A stretch of 64,000 bases of DNA from Jejubacter sp036620675 (GTDB taxonomy: Bacteria > Pseudomonadota > Gammaproteobacteria > Enterobacterales > Enterobacteriaceae), in the NCBI GenBank assembly GCA_036620675.1, contig JAZHEE010000002.1. One strand, written 5' to 3'. How positions within the stretch are numbered: the first letter of the stretch is position 1; each line of letters begins with the position of its first letter. Below, piece by piece: positions 6,744 to 15,245 of this stretch. A program made the translations under genes and the position numbers. The notes below the pieces were generated by a model. It made no database searches. It worked only from the letters and a program-made list of their open reading frames with translations, and was not told where the DNA came from.

Positions 6744-6983
6744 TCACCACGCCGTCCAGTACGATGCCAGCGATGCAACGTTGGCCAGTTGCTGCGGCTG
6801 GTTCTGTATGGGGAGCGGCGTATCGCTGGCGATATCGAAAATCAGCGGCTGTTGTATATCGTGATGGGCATAGAAGCTGTCATGCCAGCAGTGCCAGGCC
6901 TGAACTTCATTGATTAGCAGGCAGATAAGACTCAAAATCAGCAGCAGAAACAGAGCGGACTTTACGAAATTAATGCGGATCAT
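6744..6983 (-). CDS. Small single-span membrane or secreted peptide, intact copy
   Basis: The peptide has 79 residues starting MIRINFVKSALFLLLILSL. One strong hydrophobic helix (residues 8-27) is followed by a His/Trp-rich stretch (WHCWHDSFYAHHD) and a polar tail. ATG 6983 was chosen because AAGGAAG lies seven bases before it; an upstream ATG gives a non-hydrophobic extension. I do not recognise the family. A second, degraded copy lies at 11519-11701, and both copies sit upstream of porin sequence on the same strand within a duplicated module, so the peptide may be linked to the porin. The helix could be a membrane anchor or an uncleaved signal. Confidence 0.5.
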   Translation of the reverse strand: MIRINFVKSALFLLLILSLICLLINEVQAWHCWHDSFYAHHDIQQPLIFDIASDTPLPIQNQPQQLANVASLASYWTAW

Positions 6984-7770
6984 GGTGCGCTTCCTTTCAT
7001 ATGAGGACAACAACCTTGTTGCCATTCAGAGGCCGCTCTTACCCTTCTACTTCCTTTCCCATTGAGCGGTGGAATGGGAATATTCCGAATGTGGAAATTA
7101 TATGTAGCCTGTTTCTTTGTCAACAACTGTTTTCGCTGGTTATGTTTGCCATCGGGGTTTTGTAATGTTTTCTGTAAGAAATTACTTATTTTGTTTTTGC
7201 GGGGAGATGAACGATAAAAAAAAAGCTGGGATATTGTTACGGGCTAATTAAAGCAAGAAATAAATATCAGTAAATAATCGGTAGAGATCAAATTTTCCCG
7301 CACAGGTTAATATGTTCGTGTTGATGGGAGTCAAGTTTGCACAGCGATAGTGATAAAAGGTGGGAAGGGCGCAGCCAAAGACCGCGCCCGTCAGACATCA
7401 AAAGTCGTAGTAGATGGAAAGCCAGGTGGTATCCTGCTCATTGTCGCTGCTGGATGCCAGGGTACGCTCCAGCCAGAACGAAAAGCCGTGACCAATGATA
7501 GTGTACATGCCCAGATAAACGTGATTCGCGTGGTAATTTTCGTCGCCCTTCAGGCGCAGCGTGTCGGCCGCAATGCAAGGCTGGATGGATTCCACGAATG
7601 GTTTATCAACGGGGGAGGGAATTGCCCACAAAGCTTTCCAGAACGTAACCCTAACCGCCTTCAGGTGCTCTACCGTTTCTTTGCAATTGTATCTGGAGGG
7701 GACACCTGCTCTGGCGGCCAGCCTGGCACCGGAATACTGCGGGGTACAGGGATGTTTATCATTATCAAGA
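6745..7770. repeat. Duplicated peptide-leader-porin module, copy A (decayed)
   Basis: This region matches 11520-12495 in the same orientation: the small peptide gene, its leader (shared CGCTTCCTTTCATATGAG and TTGTCAACAACTGTTTTC), then the porin 3' end (shared GATAAAAGGTGGGAAGGGCG). Similarity is high over the porin end and patchy between. Here the peptide gene is intact and the porin is destroyed, the reverse of copy B. The autotransporter gene lies between the two copies. Confidence 0.7.
7398..7750 (-). pseudogene. Porin remnant (C-terminal part, frameshifted)
   Basis: The minus strand encodes the last ~65 residues of the porin found intact at 12089-13234 almost unchanged (from DKPFVESIQP to SIYYDF). 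Before that comes a stretch that aligns at DNA level but is out of frame and shortened, starting at the PQYSGA position. The remaining ~270 residues are missing and replaced by an IS256-type transposase fragment. It cannot make a porin. The strong conservation of the last part suggests recent decay or gene conversion with the intact copy. Confidence 0.8.
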
Positions 7771-7882
7771 GCCTTTTCAACGGGTAACTTCGTCAACATG
7801 CGAGGAACGGGTTAATATCGGCTTTGGTCTTAAGGTCTTTAACCGGGTTAGCTGAAAGGACTTTAAGTTTCTTTTGGTCCAT
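7740..7882 (-). mobile_element. 5' fragment of an IS256-family transposase gene, frameshifted
   Basis: From ATG 7880-7882 the minus strand reads MDQKKLKVLSANPVKDLKTK and, after a frameshift near 7796, MLTKLPVEKAL. Together these match the N terminus of IS256-family transposases (pattern MDEKxLKALAxELxKxLKTxxDLxxFxxxLxKxxVExAL). Only ~45 codons remain, joined directly to the porin remnant. It explains the loss of the porin's front part as insertion followed by deletion. Confidence 0.7.
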
Positions 7883-8057
7883 ACATAAATTTCCCGTCTT
7901 TGCTATGGGAATAAAGATCCCCAAAACAGGCCGATACAAAATTTAAGTCACAGCCTCCAGCGAGCTGCTTTGTTATCGGAGCTGGTGACCGCCTGGACGG
8001 TCACCTCAGAGAAATGGTATTTACATCGCGTGGCGAACAGGCGCCTGGCAGCAAATA

Positions 8058-11000
8058 TCAAAATAAATATTTCACACCTAAAATGGCCTGTGTATCGCTG
8101 TATCCTTTGCCACCAATCTGTTGGGCTACATTCCCCCATAGATTCACATTACGGTTGAGTTGACTCTCGACTCCTACTTTTACCTCGCCGATATTTCGGG
8201 TTCCTGCCTGTCCCACGTGAACTCCATTAAGCGATGCTCCGAAATCCTTTGTGTTATGCAGCCAGTTTAGCTCTACAAATGGCTCAAAGGTACGCTCCTT
8301 CCCTTCATCAATAACACTGCGTCCTTTAATAAATGCCCTGACGCCAAGGCGGGACTGAATATTACCGTCGCCAGAGCTATGTACCCGCGTCCCGTTTACT
8401 TCCCGATGAGCATCGGCTTTTACTCCCATCCATATCAGTTGAGCTACAGGCTGAATGTAATAGCTTTCACGCTCATTTCTTTCCCCTGTTTTCCAGGTAT
8501 AACCTGTTTCCACAGATGCCGTAATACCTTTCGACTTATAGCTTTCAGAGGGTAGCGACTGGCCACTGATACGGTTATTAAACCAGTTATACAGCACCCA
8601 GGTGTCAACATAACCCCCCGTCTTTTGCTCATTGTCCTGGAACCAGGTGCCATATATCCCGGTACTGTAGCCATTGACGCTGCCGTCAGCCCGGTAACTA
8701 TTGTGAGTATTACGGGTGTTGCTCTTCTGGTTTGCGTAGCCGCCCATAATCCCGAGATGGAAACGATTTTGACCGTTGCTGCTCCACTGTGCGATATCGC
8801 CCCCCAGTTGCATAACATAGCGGTTGGCCTGTGTGTTCAACTGACCACTGCTATCCTTAAACCGGGTGTGTCCGCCGATATGACGTAACCACATACTGGT
8901 CACTTGTTCCTCACCGCTCAGGGCATCCACATAGTGAGTTTCTCCAAGACGATCGTGTAACCGGTGTACAAACAATGTATTTGCAGCTTGCAGATTGGTT
9001 GCATATTCGCTTCCTTCCGGGCGAATGTCAGGCTGCGGAGCTGGTTCCGGTGAGGGTTCAGGCCCCGGCCCCGGCCCCGGCTCCGGCTCCGGCTCTGGAT
9101 TAGGCCTGGTGTTGATAAGATACCAGTTGGCATAGTCATTCCCTTTACCGCGGCTTAAATAATATTCATAGGCGCCACCCACTATGCGTCCGCTTTGCAC
9201 AAAGGTACCTTCCGAATGGCCTGCTACGCTAATTAATTCAATGCCTTTATTGGTATAAGCACCGGTACCACCTGTGTTATTCACCTGTACAAAGGTGGTG
9301 CCAGCTGTATTTCCCTTGATAATCAGTCGGTCGGTTTTTGAGGCATCATTTCCAAGGACAGTGTTGAACTCAATGTGTCCATTATTCCCGATGTAGTTCC
9401 CTTCAACCAGAAGAGTATTGCCGACCCGTTGTTGTTGATTACCTGTATTTCCGGCAATTATTACGCTTCCGGTATTGATTAATTCTTTATCAATAAGGAG
9501 TTGGGCAGGGCGCTGTTTTTTATTATATAAACTGCCTACCTTAAGAGTTGCGCCATTCATTACCTGTGTTTTACCGAGGTAGCCCTCAGCAGAAAGCATG
9601 CCACCCGTTTGTACAGATATCTCACCGCCTAAAGCATTGGACGAATCCAGACCGCCATGCTGAACGGATACTTTTCCTGCGTAACCTCCACTATCGCCGC
9701 TTAAGTATAAAGTAGAGAGACCGCTTTTCTCGATATACCCTGAACCTGCGAATGAGCCAGCATAATGGCTGTTTGAGTTTTGATTAACGATTAGGTTGGC
9801 ATCCGTGATATCTACCTCACCGCCCCTGCCTGAAAGGTATGACATCGTCAAATCATGACCGTTAAGATTCAGTTTACCGGCATTGATAATATATGAGGTA
9901 TTATTTACTAATGCGCCATCACTGTCTGACCGAAGTTCTCCGGCCTCTATTCGCGTTCCGCCTGAGTAACTATTTAACCCAGAAAATACCACCAGACCAT
10001 CGCCTGATTTGACTATCCCACCATTTCCTTTTAATGAACCGTTAAGATGCATTTCTTTATTATTGCCGGATTCCAGCACTGATTCTGAGAGTACATTCAT
10101 ATCTACGCGGGTGGACAGTTTGTCATCGCAGTAGTCACATTCATTTACCCGGAGAGTTCCTCCATTAAGATTAAATGAATAAGAGCCGGCACCGGAAATT
10201 ATCGCGTCCTGATCAGGCGATAACTTACTGTTGGCGATAGTCATAAATCCATCTTTATTCAGGTTGACTGTCGCAGATGTATCATTGCTGCTTGCCAGGA
10301 ACAGGCCGGAAACCGGATTTTCAAAACCATCTGCATCAGTATTAGCTTTGCCTTCAAAAATGACTTCGCCGTAGTTATCAATATTAAGAACCGCCGATCC
10401 GGCACCCTTTTGTTTTACTTTCACATCGATAGACTGGAGATCGTCAAGTGCATCAGCGGCCAGGGACATTTGGCTACCGACGATTAAACGGCTACCGCTT
10501 CCTGAAACAGTGATTTCAGCAGAGGGGGAGCTATCAGTCAAGTAAGTGTTATCGTCTGCTAAGGTTGTTGACGCGCTTATCCTTCCGGCATATAACTTTC
10601 CTCCATCGGTGATATTAATTATTCCCCTGCCAATAAAACCAAGATATAACGAACCATTTTCAACAGAATCACCAAGATAAGGAGCATTGTTTTTTAAAAT
10701 CAATGCGCTACCAGAACCTGAGATATTTAAAATTCCTGTGTTGCTGGCGTTTCCTGTACCTATGTATGCTTTGTTTTTAGAGAAGTTTTTTTCTTCACCG
10801 ACGTTCATGACCGCGCCGTCAAGTATATTCAATACACCTGTTACTTCACTATCTCTTTGGGTATTCCAGTCAAAATTCCCACTACTACCAACGCGGAGAT
10901 CGAGTGAAGTCACCTCCCCAATTTGTGGGCCAACAAGATTTAGTATGCCATGAGTGTTATAGATGGGGGTTCTTTCGGTTGTGACGGTGCCAACAGCAAA

Positions 11001-11285
11001 ATAGGTAGTGTTATTTATATTTGTTGCGGACTCAGATAGGGTTAATGAACCATTTCCACCATCCAGTCCAACAGTGAAGGAGCTATTATATGTTGATGAG
11101 CCCTTTAATAACAGATTGCCAGTATTGCCATCGCCACCACCAATGATGTCACCTTTGGTGTTCCTGTCCCAGAGTCCATCACTCCATACTTCAGAAGAGT
11201 TAAAGTATGGTGGTGCAGCAGAAACGGAACAGCTTAATAAAGCTAAAGTGGATACCCTGGAAAGATAATTGGCTTTAAATAACAT
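8058..11285 (-). CDS. Type Va autotransporter, pertactin/AIDA-like passenger
   Basis: The protein has 1075 residues. The N terminus (LSRVSTLALLSCSVSAAPPYF) is a signal peptide. Residues ~30-720 are a Gly/Asn/Ser-rich beta-helix passenger with repeating GxLNIxGxGS-type units and the autotransporter-associated repeat SGGTRIEAGELRS near 440. A Pro/Glu/Gly linker with PEP and PGP repeats spans ~725-750. The last ~300 residues form the outer-membrane beta-barrel, ending in the sorting signal GVKYLF. It most likely displays an adhesin; no serine-protease motif is evident. Two adjacent cysteines (CDYCD, near residue 382) are unusual for such a passenger. AAAGGAT precedes ATG 11285. The gene stands alone between the two copies of the peptide-porin module. 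Confidence 0.9.
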   Translation of the reverse strand: MLFKANYLSRVSTLALLSCSVSAAPPYFNSSEVWSDGLWDRNTKGDIIGGGDGNTGNLLLKGSSTYNSSFTVGLDGGNGSLTLSESATNINNTTYFAVGTVTTERTPIYNTHGILNLVGPQIGEVTSLDLRVGSSGNFDWNTQRDSEVTGVLNILDGAVMNVGEEKNFSKNKAYIGTGNASNTGILNISGSGSALILKNNAPYLGDSVENGSLYLGFIGRGIINITDGGKLYAGRISASTTLADDNTYLTDSSPSAEITVSGSGSRLIVGSQMSLAADALDDLQSIDVKVKQKGAGSAVLNIDNYGEVIFEGKANTDADGFENPVSGLFLASSNDTSATVNLNKDGFMTIANSKLSPDQDAIISGAGSYSFNLNGGTLRVNECDYCDDKLSTRVDMNVLSESVLESGNNKEMHLNGSLKGNGGIVKSGDGLVVFSGLNSYSGGTRIEAGELRSDSDGALVNNTSYIINAGKLNLNGHDLTMSYLSGRGGEVDITDANLIVNQNSNSHYAGSFAGSGYIEKSGLSTLYLSGDSGGYAGKVSVQHGGLDSSNALGGEISVQTGGMLSAEGYLGKTQVMNGATLKVGSLYNKKQRPAQLLIDKELINTGSVIIAGNTGNQQQRVGNTLLVEGNYIGNNGHIEFNTVLGNDASKTDRLIIKGNTAGTTFVQVNNTGGTGAYTNKGIELISVAGHSEGTFVQSGRIVGGAYEYYLSRGKGNDYANWYLINTRPNPEPEPEPGPGPGPEPSPEPAPQPDIRPEGSEYATNLQAANTLFVHRLHDRLGETHYVDALSGEEQVTSMWLRHIGGHTRFKDSSGQLNTQANRYVMQLGGDIAQWSSNGQNRFHLGIMGGYANQKSNTRNTHNSYRADGSVNGYSTGIYGTWFQDNEQKTGGYVDTWVLYNWFNNRISGQSLPSESYKSKGITASVETGYTWKTGERNERESYYIQPVAQLIWMGVKADAHREVNGTRVHSSGDGNIQSRLGVRAFIKGRSVIDEGKERTFEPFVELNWLHNTKDFGASLNGVHVGQAGTRNIGEVKVGVESQLNRNVNLWGNVAQQIGGKGYSDTQAILGVKYLF

Positions 11286-11518
11286 TTTTAATATCCTTTT
11301 TAAATGTTATATCAATTAAGGATTTGCTCTTTTTTTAAAACATGTAGTTTGTCAATAAGATATGTTTTGTGTGATCGCTGGCGTCCTGTTGCTTAGGGTC
11401 GGTGGAGCCAGAATGGCTGCCTGCTAGTGATAGATTAGTCTGGTCGTTACCGCTGCTGACATTACCGGATATCTTCGGAAACACCAGAATGGCAGTATAA
11501 GGTATGTTTCACCACACC

Positions 11519-11701
11519 TTATGGTGCTTCACCGTCCAGATGCTGAGCCCAATTCCATATGAGAAACATCGAATCGATGGCGATATTGGAAATCTGTGGC
11601 AGTCGTACCCCATAGCGAATATGGGAACGGCCATGCCAGCGATGCCAGGCATGGTTTCTATTGATTAGCGGGGCGGACTTTACAAGATTAGTATGGAGCA
11701 T
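11519..11701 (-). pseudogene. Small membrane peptide, degraded second copy
   Basis: ATG 11699-11701 opens a frame reading MLHTNLVKSAPLINRNHAWH, aligned with MIRINFVKSALFLLLILSL of the copy at 6744-6983. The hydrophobic helix has been removed by an internal deletion, so VKSA runs directly into a remnant of INEVQAWHCWH. The tail is also shortened and diverged. Without the helix the product would not reach the membrane, so I treat it as a decayed copy. Upstream sequence, including the AAGGAAGCG ribosome site, is still shared. Confidence 0.5.
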
Positions 11702-12495
11702 CGGTACGCTTCCTTTCATATGAGAGACAACAGCCTTGTTGTTATTCAGGGATCGCTCTTATTCTTGTTGTGGCATCTCCTGTTGAGCGGTGTTCTGGGA
11801 AATATTCTCAATATGAGATTATATTCAGGCTGTTTATTTGTCAACAACTGTTTTCTTTGATGATGTTGTGCGTTGGGATTCGGTAGTGGTATTAAAGGAA
11901 AGTGCTGATTTAACTATGAAGTATTGCTTTATTTTTTGCTAATTCAAAAGATAAGCATGATGAATGAGTTGTGGAGTCGTGTGTTCCGCTCAAGGAAAAA
12001 CGCTCAGATTGATAAATGTCTGGCACGCTGCTGCGATAGCAGGATAAAAGGTGGGAAGGGCGCAGCCCAAGGCCGCGCCCGTCAGACATCAGAAGTCGTA
12101 GTAGATGGAAAGCCAGGTGGTATCCTGCTCATTGTCGCTGCTGGATGCCAGGGTACGCTCCAGCCAGAACGAAAAGCCGTGACCAATGGTGGTGTACATG
12201 CCCAGATAAACGTGATTCGCGTGGTAATTTTCGTCGCCCTTCAGGCGCAGCGTGTCGGCCGCAACGTAAGGCTGGATGGATTCCAGGAACGGTTTATCAA
12301 TGGGAAAGGTATAGCCGACAAAGCTTTCCAGACCGTAGCCGTCACCGGCGAAGTAACGGCGGGTATTCTGCTGTTTCTTTGACGGAACGTAATTGTCGTA
12401 CCAGGTGGCGGTTCCCACCATATACCAGTTACCTGGCTGCCAGGTCAGCGCGGCACCGGAATACTGCTGGTTATAGGTACGCTTATCATTGTCCG
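11520..12495. repeat. Duplicated peptide-leader-porin module, copy B
   Basis: This is the partner of 6745-7770 in the same orientation. Here the porin is intact and the peptide gene is damaged. The ~390 bp between peptide and porin (11702-12088) hold no gene; they contain the shared leader sequence upstream of the peptide gene and the porin's 3' region. Confidence 0.65.
12058..12080 (-). terminator. Hairpin after the porin gene
   Basis: GGGCGC-A-GCC, loop, GGC-C-GCGCCC forms a GC-rich stem just past the porin stop. On the porin strand it is followed by a pyrimidine-rich stretch ending CCTTTTATCC. A similar but less perfect version exists at 7367-7389 after the porin remnant. Confidence 0.5.
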
Positions 12496-13234
12496 GCCCT
12501 TTAATCGTTGCCCGGGTCTGGTTCCAGGAGGCGCTGAAGACCAGGTCTTTTTGTAACTGATAATCGAAGCCGATGCCGCCGCCGTGGTTACGACGATAAC
12601 GTAGGCTTTCGCCGGCATCGGTTTCGTCCTGTGGCAGCAGGTAATCCGCATACAGAGTAAGATCGCCAAAGGTGTTGGTGTATTTCACGGTATTTTTCGG
12701 ACGCTCACCGCCGTCATAGTCACCATTAATACCGATCCAGTTGGCGCTGGCGTGGCCGTCGTTGTCCCAGACGTCGCTCTTAACCCCGATGGTGTCGTAA
12801 TAGACGCCATACTGATGGCCGAAAGTCAGGGTTCCGTACACATTGTCCTTAATGCCGGCATACAGCTGACGCTGATAGTCGCGGTCGCCTTCATGATCGT
12901 AATGGCTGTCCCAGCCCAGAACGTGGGCGATATCCACGCCCCACTCATAGTAACCGACTACAGAGGTGCGATCGCTCAGGGCGTAGTCAGCGGTAAAGCG
13001 AAAACGGGTGCCGCCGTCGTGGCCATTCTTGTAGTAGCCGGGTTCATCGCCGTTATTCCAGATAAATTCGGGGCGAATGCTCCCTCCAACCTGTAAACTC
13101 AGGGGGGCCAGTAACGCGTTACTGAAGGTATTTTTTTCCAGTACGGTTACTTCAGCGTTCGCCGTCTGGGAAAACAGGCATAATACCGCGCCACTGACCA
13201 GCAGTGGAGAGGTTAATTTTCTGGTGAAAGACAA
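12089..13234 (-). CDS. Outer-membrane general porin, TTG start
   Basis: The protein has 381 residues with a signal peptide (TSPLLVSGAVLCLFSQTANA, cleavage before EVTV) and 16-strand porin features: alternating Tyr/aromatic strands (FRFTADYALSDRTSVVGYYE), TFGHQYGVYYD near the constriction-loop region and a terminal Phe (SIYYDF). It belongs to the gram-negative porin family but is not a close match to OmpC, OmpF or PhoE, so no symbol is given. No ATG or GTG fits the signal peptide. TTG 13232-13234 has GGAG six bases upstream and is the likely start. Nested palindromes upstream suggest regulated expression. A degraded copy lies at 7398-7750. Confidence 0.85.
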   Translation of the reverse strand: MSFTRKLTSPLLVSGAVLCLFSQTANAEVTVLEKNTFSNALLAPLSLQVGGSIRPEFIWNNGDEPGYYKNGHDGGTRFRFTADYALSDRTSVVGYYEWGVDIAHVLGWDSHYDHEGDRDYQRQLYAGIKDNVYGTLTFGHQYGVYYDTIGVKSDVWDNDGHASANWIGINGDYDGGERPKNTVKYTNTFGDLTLYADYLLPQDETDAGESLRYRRNHGGGIGFDYQLQKDLVFSASWNQTRATIKGPDNDKRTYNQQYSGAALTWQPGNWYMVGTATWYDNYVPSKKQQNTRRYFAGDGYGLESFVGYTFPIDKPFLESIQPYVAADTLRLKGDENYHANHVYLGMYTTIGHGFSFWLERTLASSSDNEQDTTWLSIYYDF

Positions 13235-13282
13235 AATAAACTCCGCGACTATTTTTTAAAAGAACGATAAATAACGGGAAAT

Positions 13283-13336
13283 ATTTACCATAATTGACAA
13301 AGCATCGTCAATTTTGTCGATAATAAATGGTAAAAT
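13283..13336. promoter_or_regulatory. Nested inverted repeats upstream of the porin
   Basis: An outer pair (ATTTACCAT 13283-13291 with ATGGTAAAAT 13327-13336) encloses an inner pair (AATTGAC 13292-13298 with GTCAATT 13306-13312). They lie 50-100 bp upstream of the porin start, where operators or an activator site are expected. The protein that binds is unknown. The rest of 13235-13575 shows no gene. Confidence 0.45.
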
Positions 13337-13532
13337 GCCGTTGGTGAATATTCTTTGGCAAATTTTAGCCACTGAATACCATTATGCACAAAATCTCTCT
13401 ATATATAATATGACAATTTCTAAAGTGCACGAATTGTTAATGTCCACATAATTCGCATTTTCTGTCCATAGTATCAGTGCGGGGTTTTACTAATGGCTAA
13501 TTATTGTGTTGGACAGGGTAAATATGAAAGAT

Positions 13533-13560
13533 AAAAAAGGCAGCATACCCTGCCTTTTTT
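13533..13560. terminator. Bidirectional Rho-independent terminator after tyrP
   Basis: AAAAAAGGCAG (13533-13543), a six-base loop and CTGCCTTTTTT (13550-13560) make a stem with a T-run on both strands. It lies 16 bp past the tyrP stop. Confidence 0.9.
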
Positions 13561-13575
13561 ATTGCGGTATGGCAG

Positions 13576-14787
13576 TTAACCCGGAGAAGAGAGCAGGCCA
13601 GCGGCGATGGCGAATTGAATAATAATAATGGAGATGCCGCACAGAAATACCAGGCACAGCAGCGGTGTGCCGCCTGGCGCCTTCCAGCAGCTTTCTGGGT
13701 GACGACGTCGGCTCTGCCATGCCAGCAGGGTAGGTAGCAATAGCGCCAGCGCAGATAGCGCGATACCCGCATAGCCAAGGGCCATAACGAAGCCGCGTGG
13801 ATAAAACAGCGCAAAGATTAGCGGCGGCGCAAAGGTTATCACGCCGGTCTGCAATCGTCCGATGGCATTGCGGCGGCGTTGCAACAGATCGGCCAGATAA
13901 TCGAACAGCCCCAGTGCGACGCCAAGGAACGAGGTGGCCAACGCCAGATCGGCAAACAGATGTACCGTCAGTTCTACGTGGGGAGAACTGACCACTTCGC
14001 GTACCGCCTGCAACAGGCCGTTCAGGCCAGCATGGCTGGCGGCGATACGGGTCAGGGCGGCGCTGCTGATTGCGCCAAGGGTGGCCAGTTGCCAGAACAG
14101 ATAGGCGATCAGCGGAATGGCGCTGCCGGTAATGAAGATCCAGCGCAGGCGGCGAATATCCCCGCCCATATAACGCACGATACTGGGTACGCTGCCGTGA
14201 AAACCGAAGGAGGTAAAGATAACCGGAATCGCCGACAGCGCCAGCCCCTGTTCCAGCGGTAAGGTGAGCAGATTCACCCGGTGGATATGGGGCATCATCA
14301 GCGTCAGCATTACCACCAGCAGCACCAGTTTGGCGCTGAACAGCCAGCGGTTAAAGAAGTCCACCGCGTGGGTGCCGATACAGACGATACCGCCAGCCAC
14401 CAGGGTAAACAGCAATACGCCAGCGGTCGGGGAAAGGCTCAGCGAGAGCCATTGGTTCAGGCTGTCGGCCAGCAGTTCGCCGGCTCCGCTGATATAGGCG
14501 GCGGTCAGGGCGTACATCAGGAATAGCATACTGCAACCCGCCAGCCACTGGCCGGGGCGCCCCAGGTAGCGGCGGGCCAGGGTTGCCAGTCCTGCATCCG
14601 GAGATTCATGCTGCCAGACTTCCACCAGCAGCAGTGCGGTATAACTCATTAGCGCCCAGAGCGCGAACAGCAAGAGAGCGGTGACCCCGAATCCCACACC
14701 GGAAGCGGCAAGGGGCATTGCCAGCATTCCTGCTCCGATCGTGGTGCCGGCTACGATGAAAATACTGCCGACAGTCTTATTTTTCAC
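13576..14787 (-). CDS. tyrP: Tyrosine-specific permease TyrP
   Basis: The protein has 403 residues, the same length as E. coli TyrP, and is highly similar over long stretches (VGSIFIVAGTTIGAGMLAMP, LTAAYISGAGELLADS, FGFHGSVPSIVRYMGGD, FADLALATSFLGVALGLFDY). It has about eleven membrane helices and belongs to the aromatic amino acid permease family (with Mtr and TnaB), which performs proton-coupled tyrosine uptake across the inner membrane. The start codon is GTG (14785-14787). A TyrR-type box lies 90 bp upstream and a strong terminator follows, so it is a single-gene unit, as in E. coli. Confidence 0.95.
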   Translation of the reverse strand: MKNKTVGSIFIVAGTTIGAGMLAMPLAASGVGFGVTALLLFALWALMSYTALLLVEVWQHESPDAGLATLARRYLGRPGQWLAGCSMLFLMYALTAAYISGAGELLADSLNQWLSLSLSPTAGVLLFTLVAGGIVCIGTHAVDFFNRWLFSAKLVLLVVMLTLMMPHIHRVNLLTLPLEQGLALSAIPVIFTSFGFHGSVPSIVRYMGGDIRRLRWIFITGSAIPLIAYLFWQLATLGAISSAALTRIAASHAGLNGLLQAVREVVSSPHVELTVHLFADLALATSFLGVALGLFDYLADLLQRRRNAIGRLQTGVITFAPPLIFALFYPRGFVMALGYAGIALSALALLLPTLLAWQSRRRHPESCWKAPGGTPLLCLVFLCGISIIIIQFAIAAGLLSSPG

Positions 14788-14876
14788 TTTTTATTCCAGG
14801 TTTTATCGCAGATACCACAGAGTGCTGCGCAGATTACGGGAATTGCCGATTTTCGTCAAATCTCAGTTACAATAAT

Positions 14877-14894
14877 TGTATTGATAAGTTTACG
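14877..14894 (-). promoter_or_regulatory. Candidate TyrR box upstream of tyrP
   Basis: TGTATTGATAAGTTTACG matches the TyrR consensus TGTAAA-N6-TTTACA at nine of twelve defined positions. E. coli tyrP is controlled by TyrR boxes in the same place. The rest of the 458-bp gap between tyrP and the isomerase gene (14788-15245) shows no gene. Confidence 0.6.
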
Positions 14895-15146
14895 CATTGC
14901 GCGACGCGTCCCGGGACAACCTGTTCCGATGCAACATCTTCATGTTGGGCTTCTTCTGCCCGGCAGGCGCAGGTTTACCACTCATCAGGATAAGCTCTGC
15001 CAGCATTCATCATGCAGCGCGTGGGCGACGACTTTTCCTCTGTTCATCAATGGTTGTCACTGACGCCGCTCCCCGATACCCTGCCATGATTGTTTCGCTG
15101 AAACTTCCTGGTCGCAGGCAAATTTGTGAGTTGAATTCTATTTTTT

Positions 15147-15164
15147 AAAACGATTTTTCATTTT
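15147..15164. promoter_or_regulatory. KdgR-like box upstream of the isomerase gene
   Basis: AAAACGATTTTTCATTTT fits the GAAA-N5-TTTC core and the ATTT flank of pectin-regulon KdgR sites (for example GAAACATTGTTTCATTT), with one half-site perfect. It lies 82 bp before the isomerase start. KdgR represses genes for unsaturated uronate breakdown, which fits the gene's predicted function. Confidence 0.4.
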
Positions 15165-15245
15165 ATTTGAAAGCATGTTTGTTGGGGTGTATGGTGGACA
15201 GAATCCGTAAACCCTTCATGACCATGCAGTTCAGGAGACCTAAGA

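Noticed and set aside
7350..7787. Plus-strand frames over the porin remnant and the intact porin (also 11924-12382)
   Set aside because: Both are the antisense of the same porin 3' sequence, so their mutual similarity reflects the duplication and not a conserved protein.
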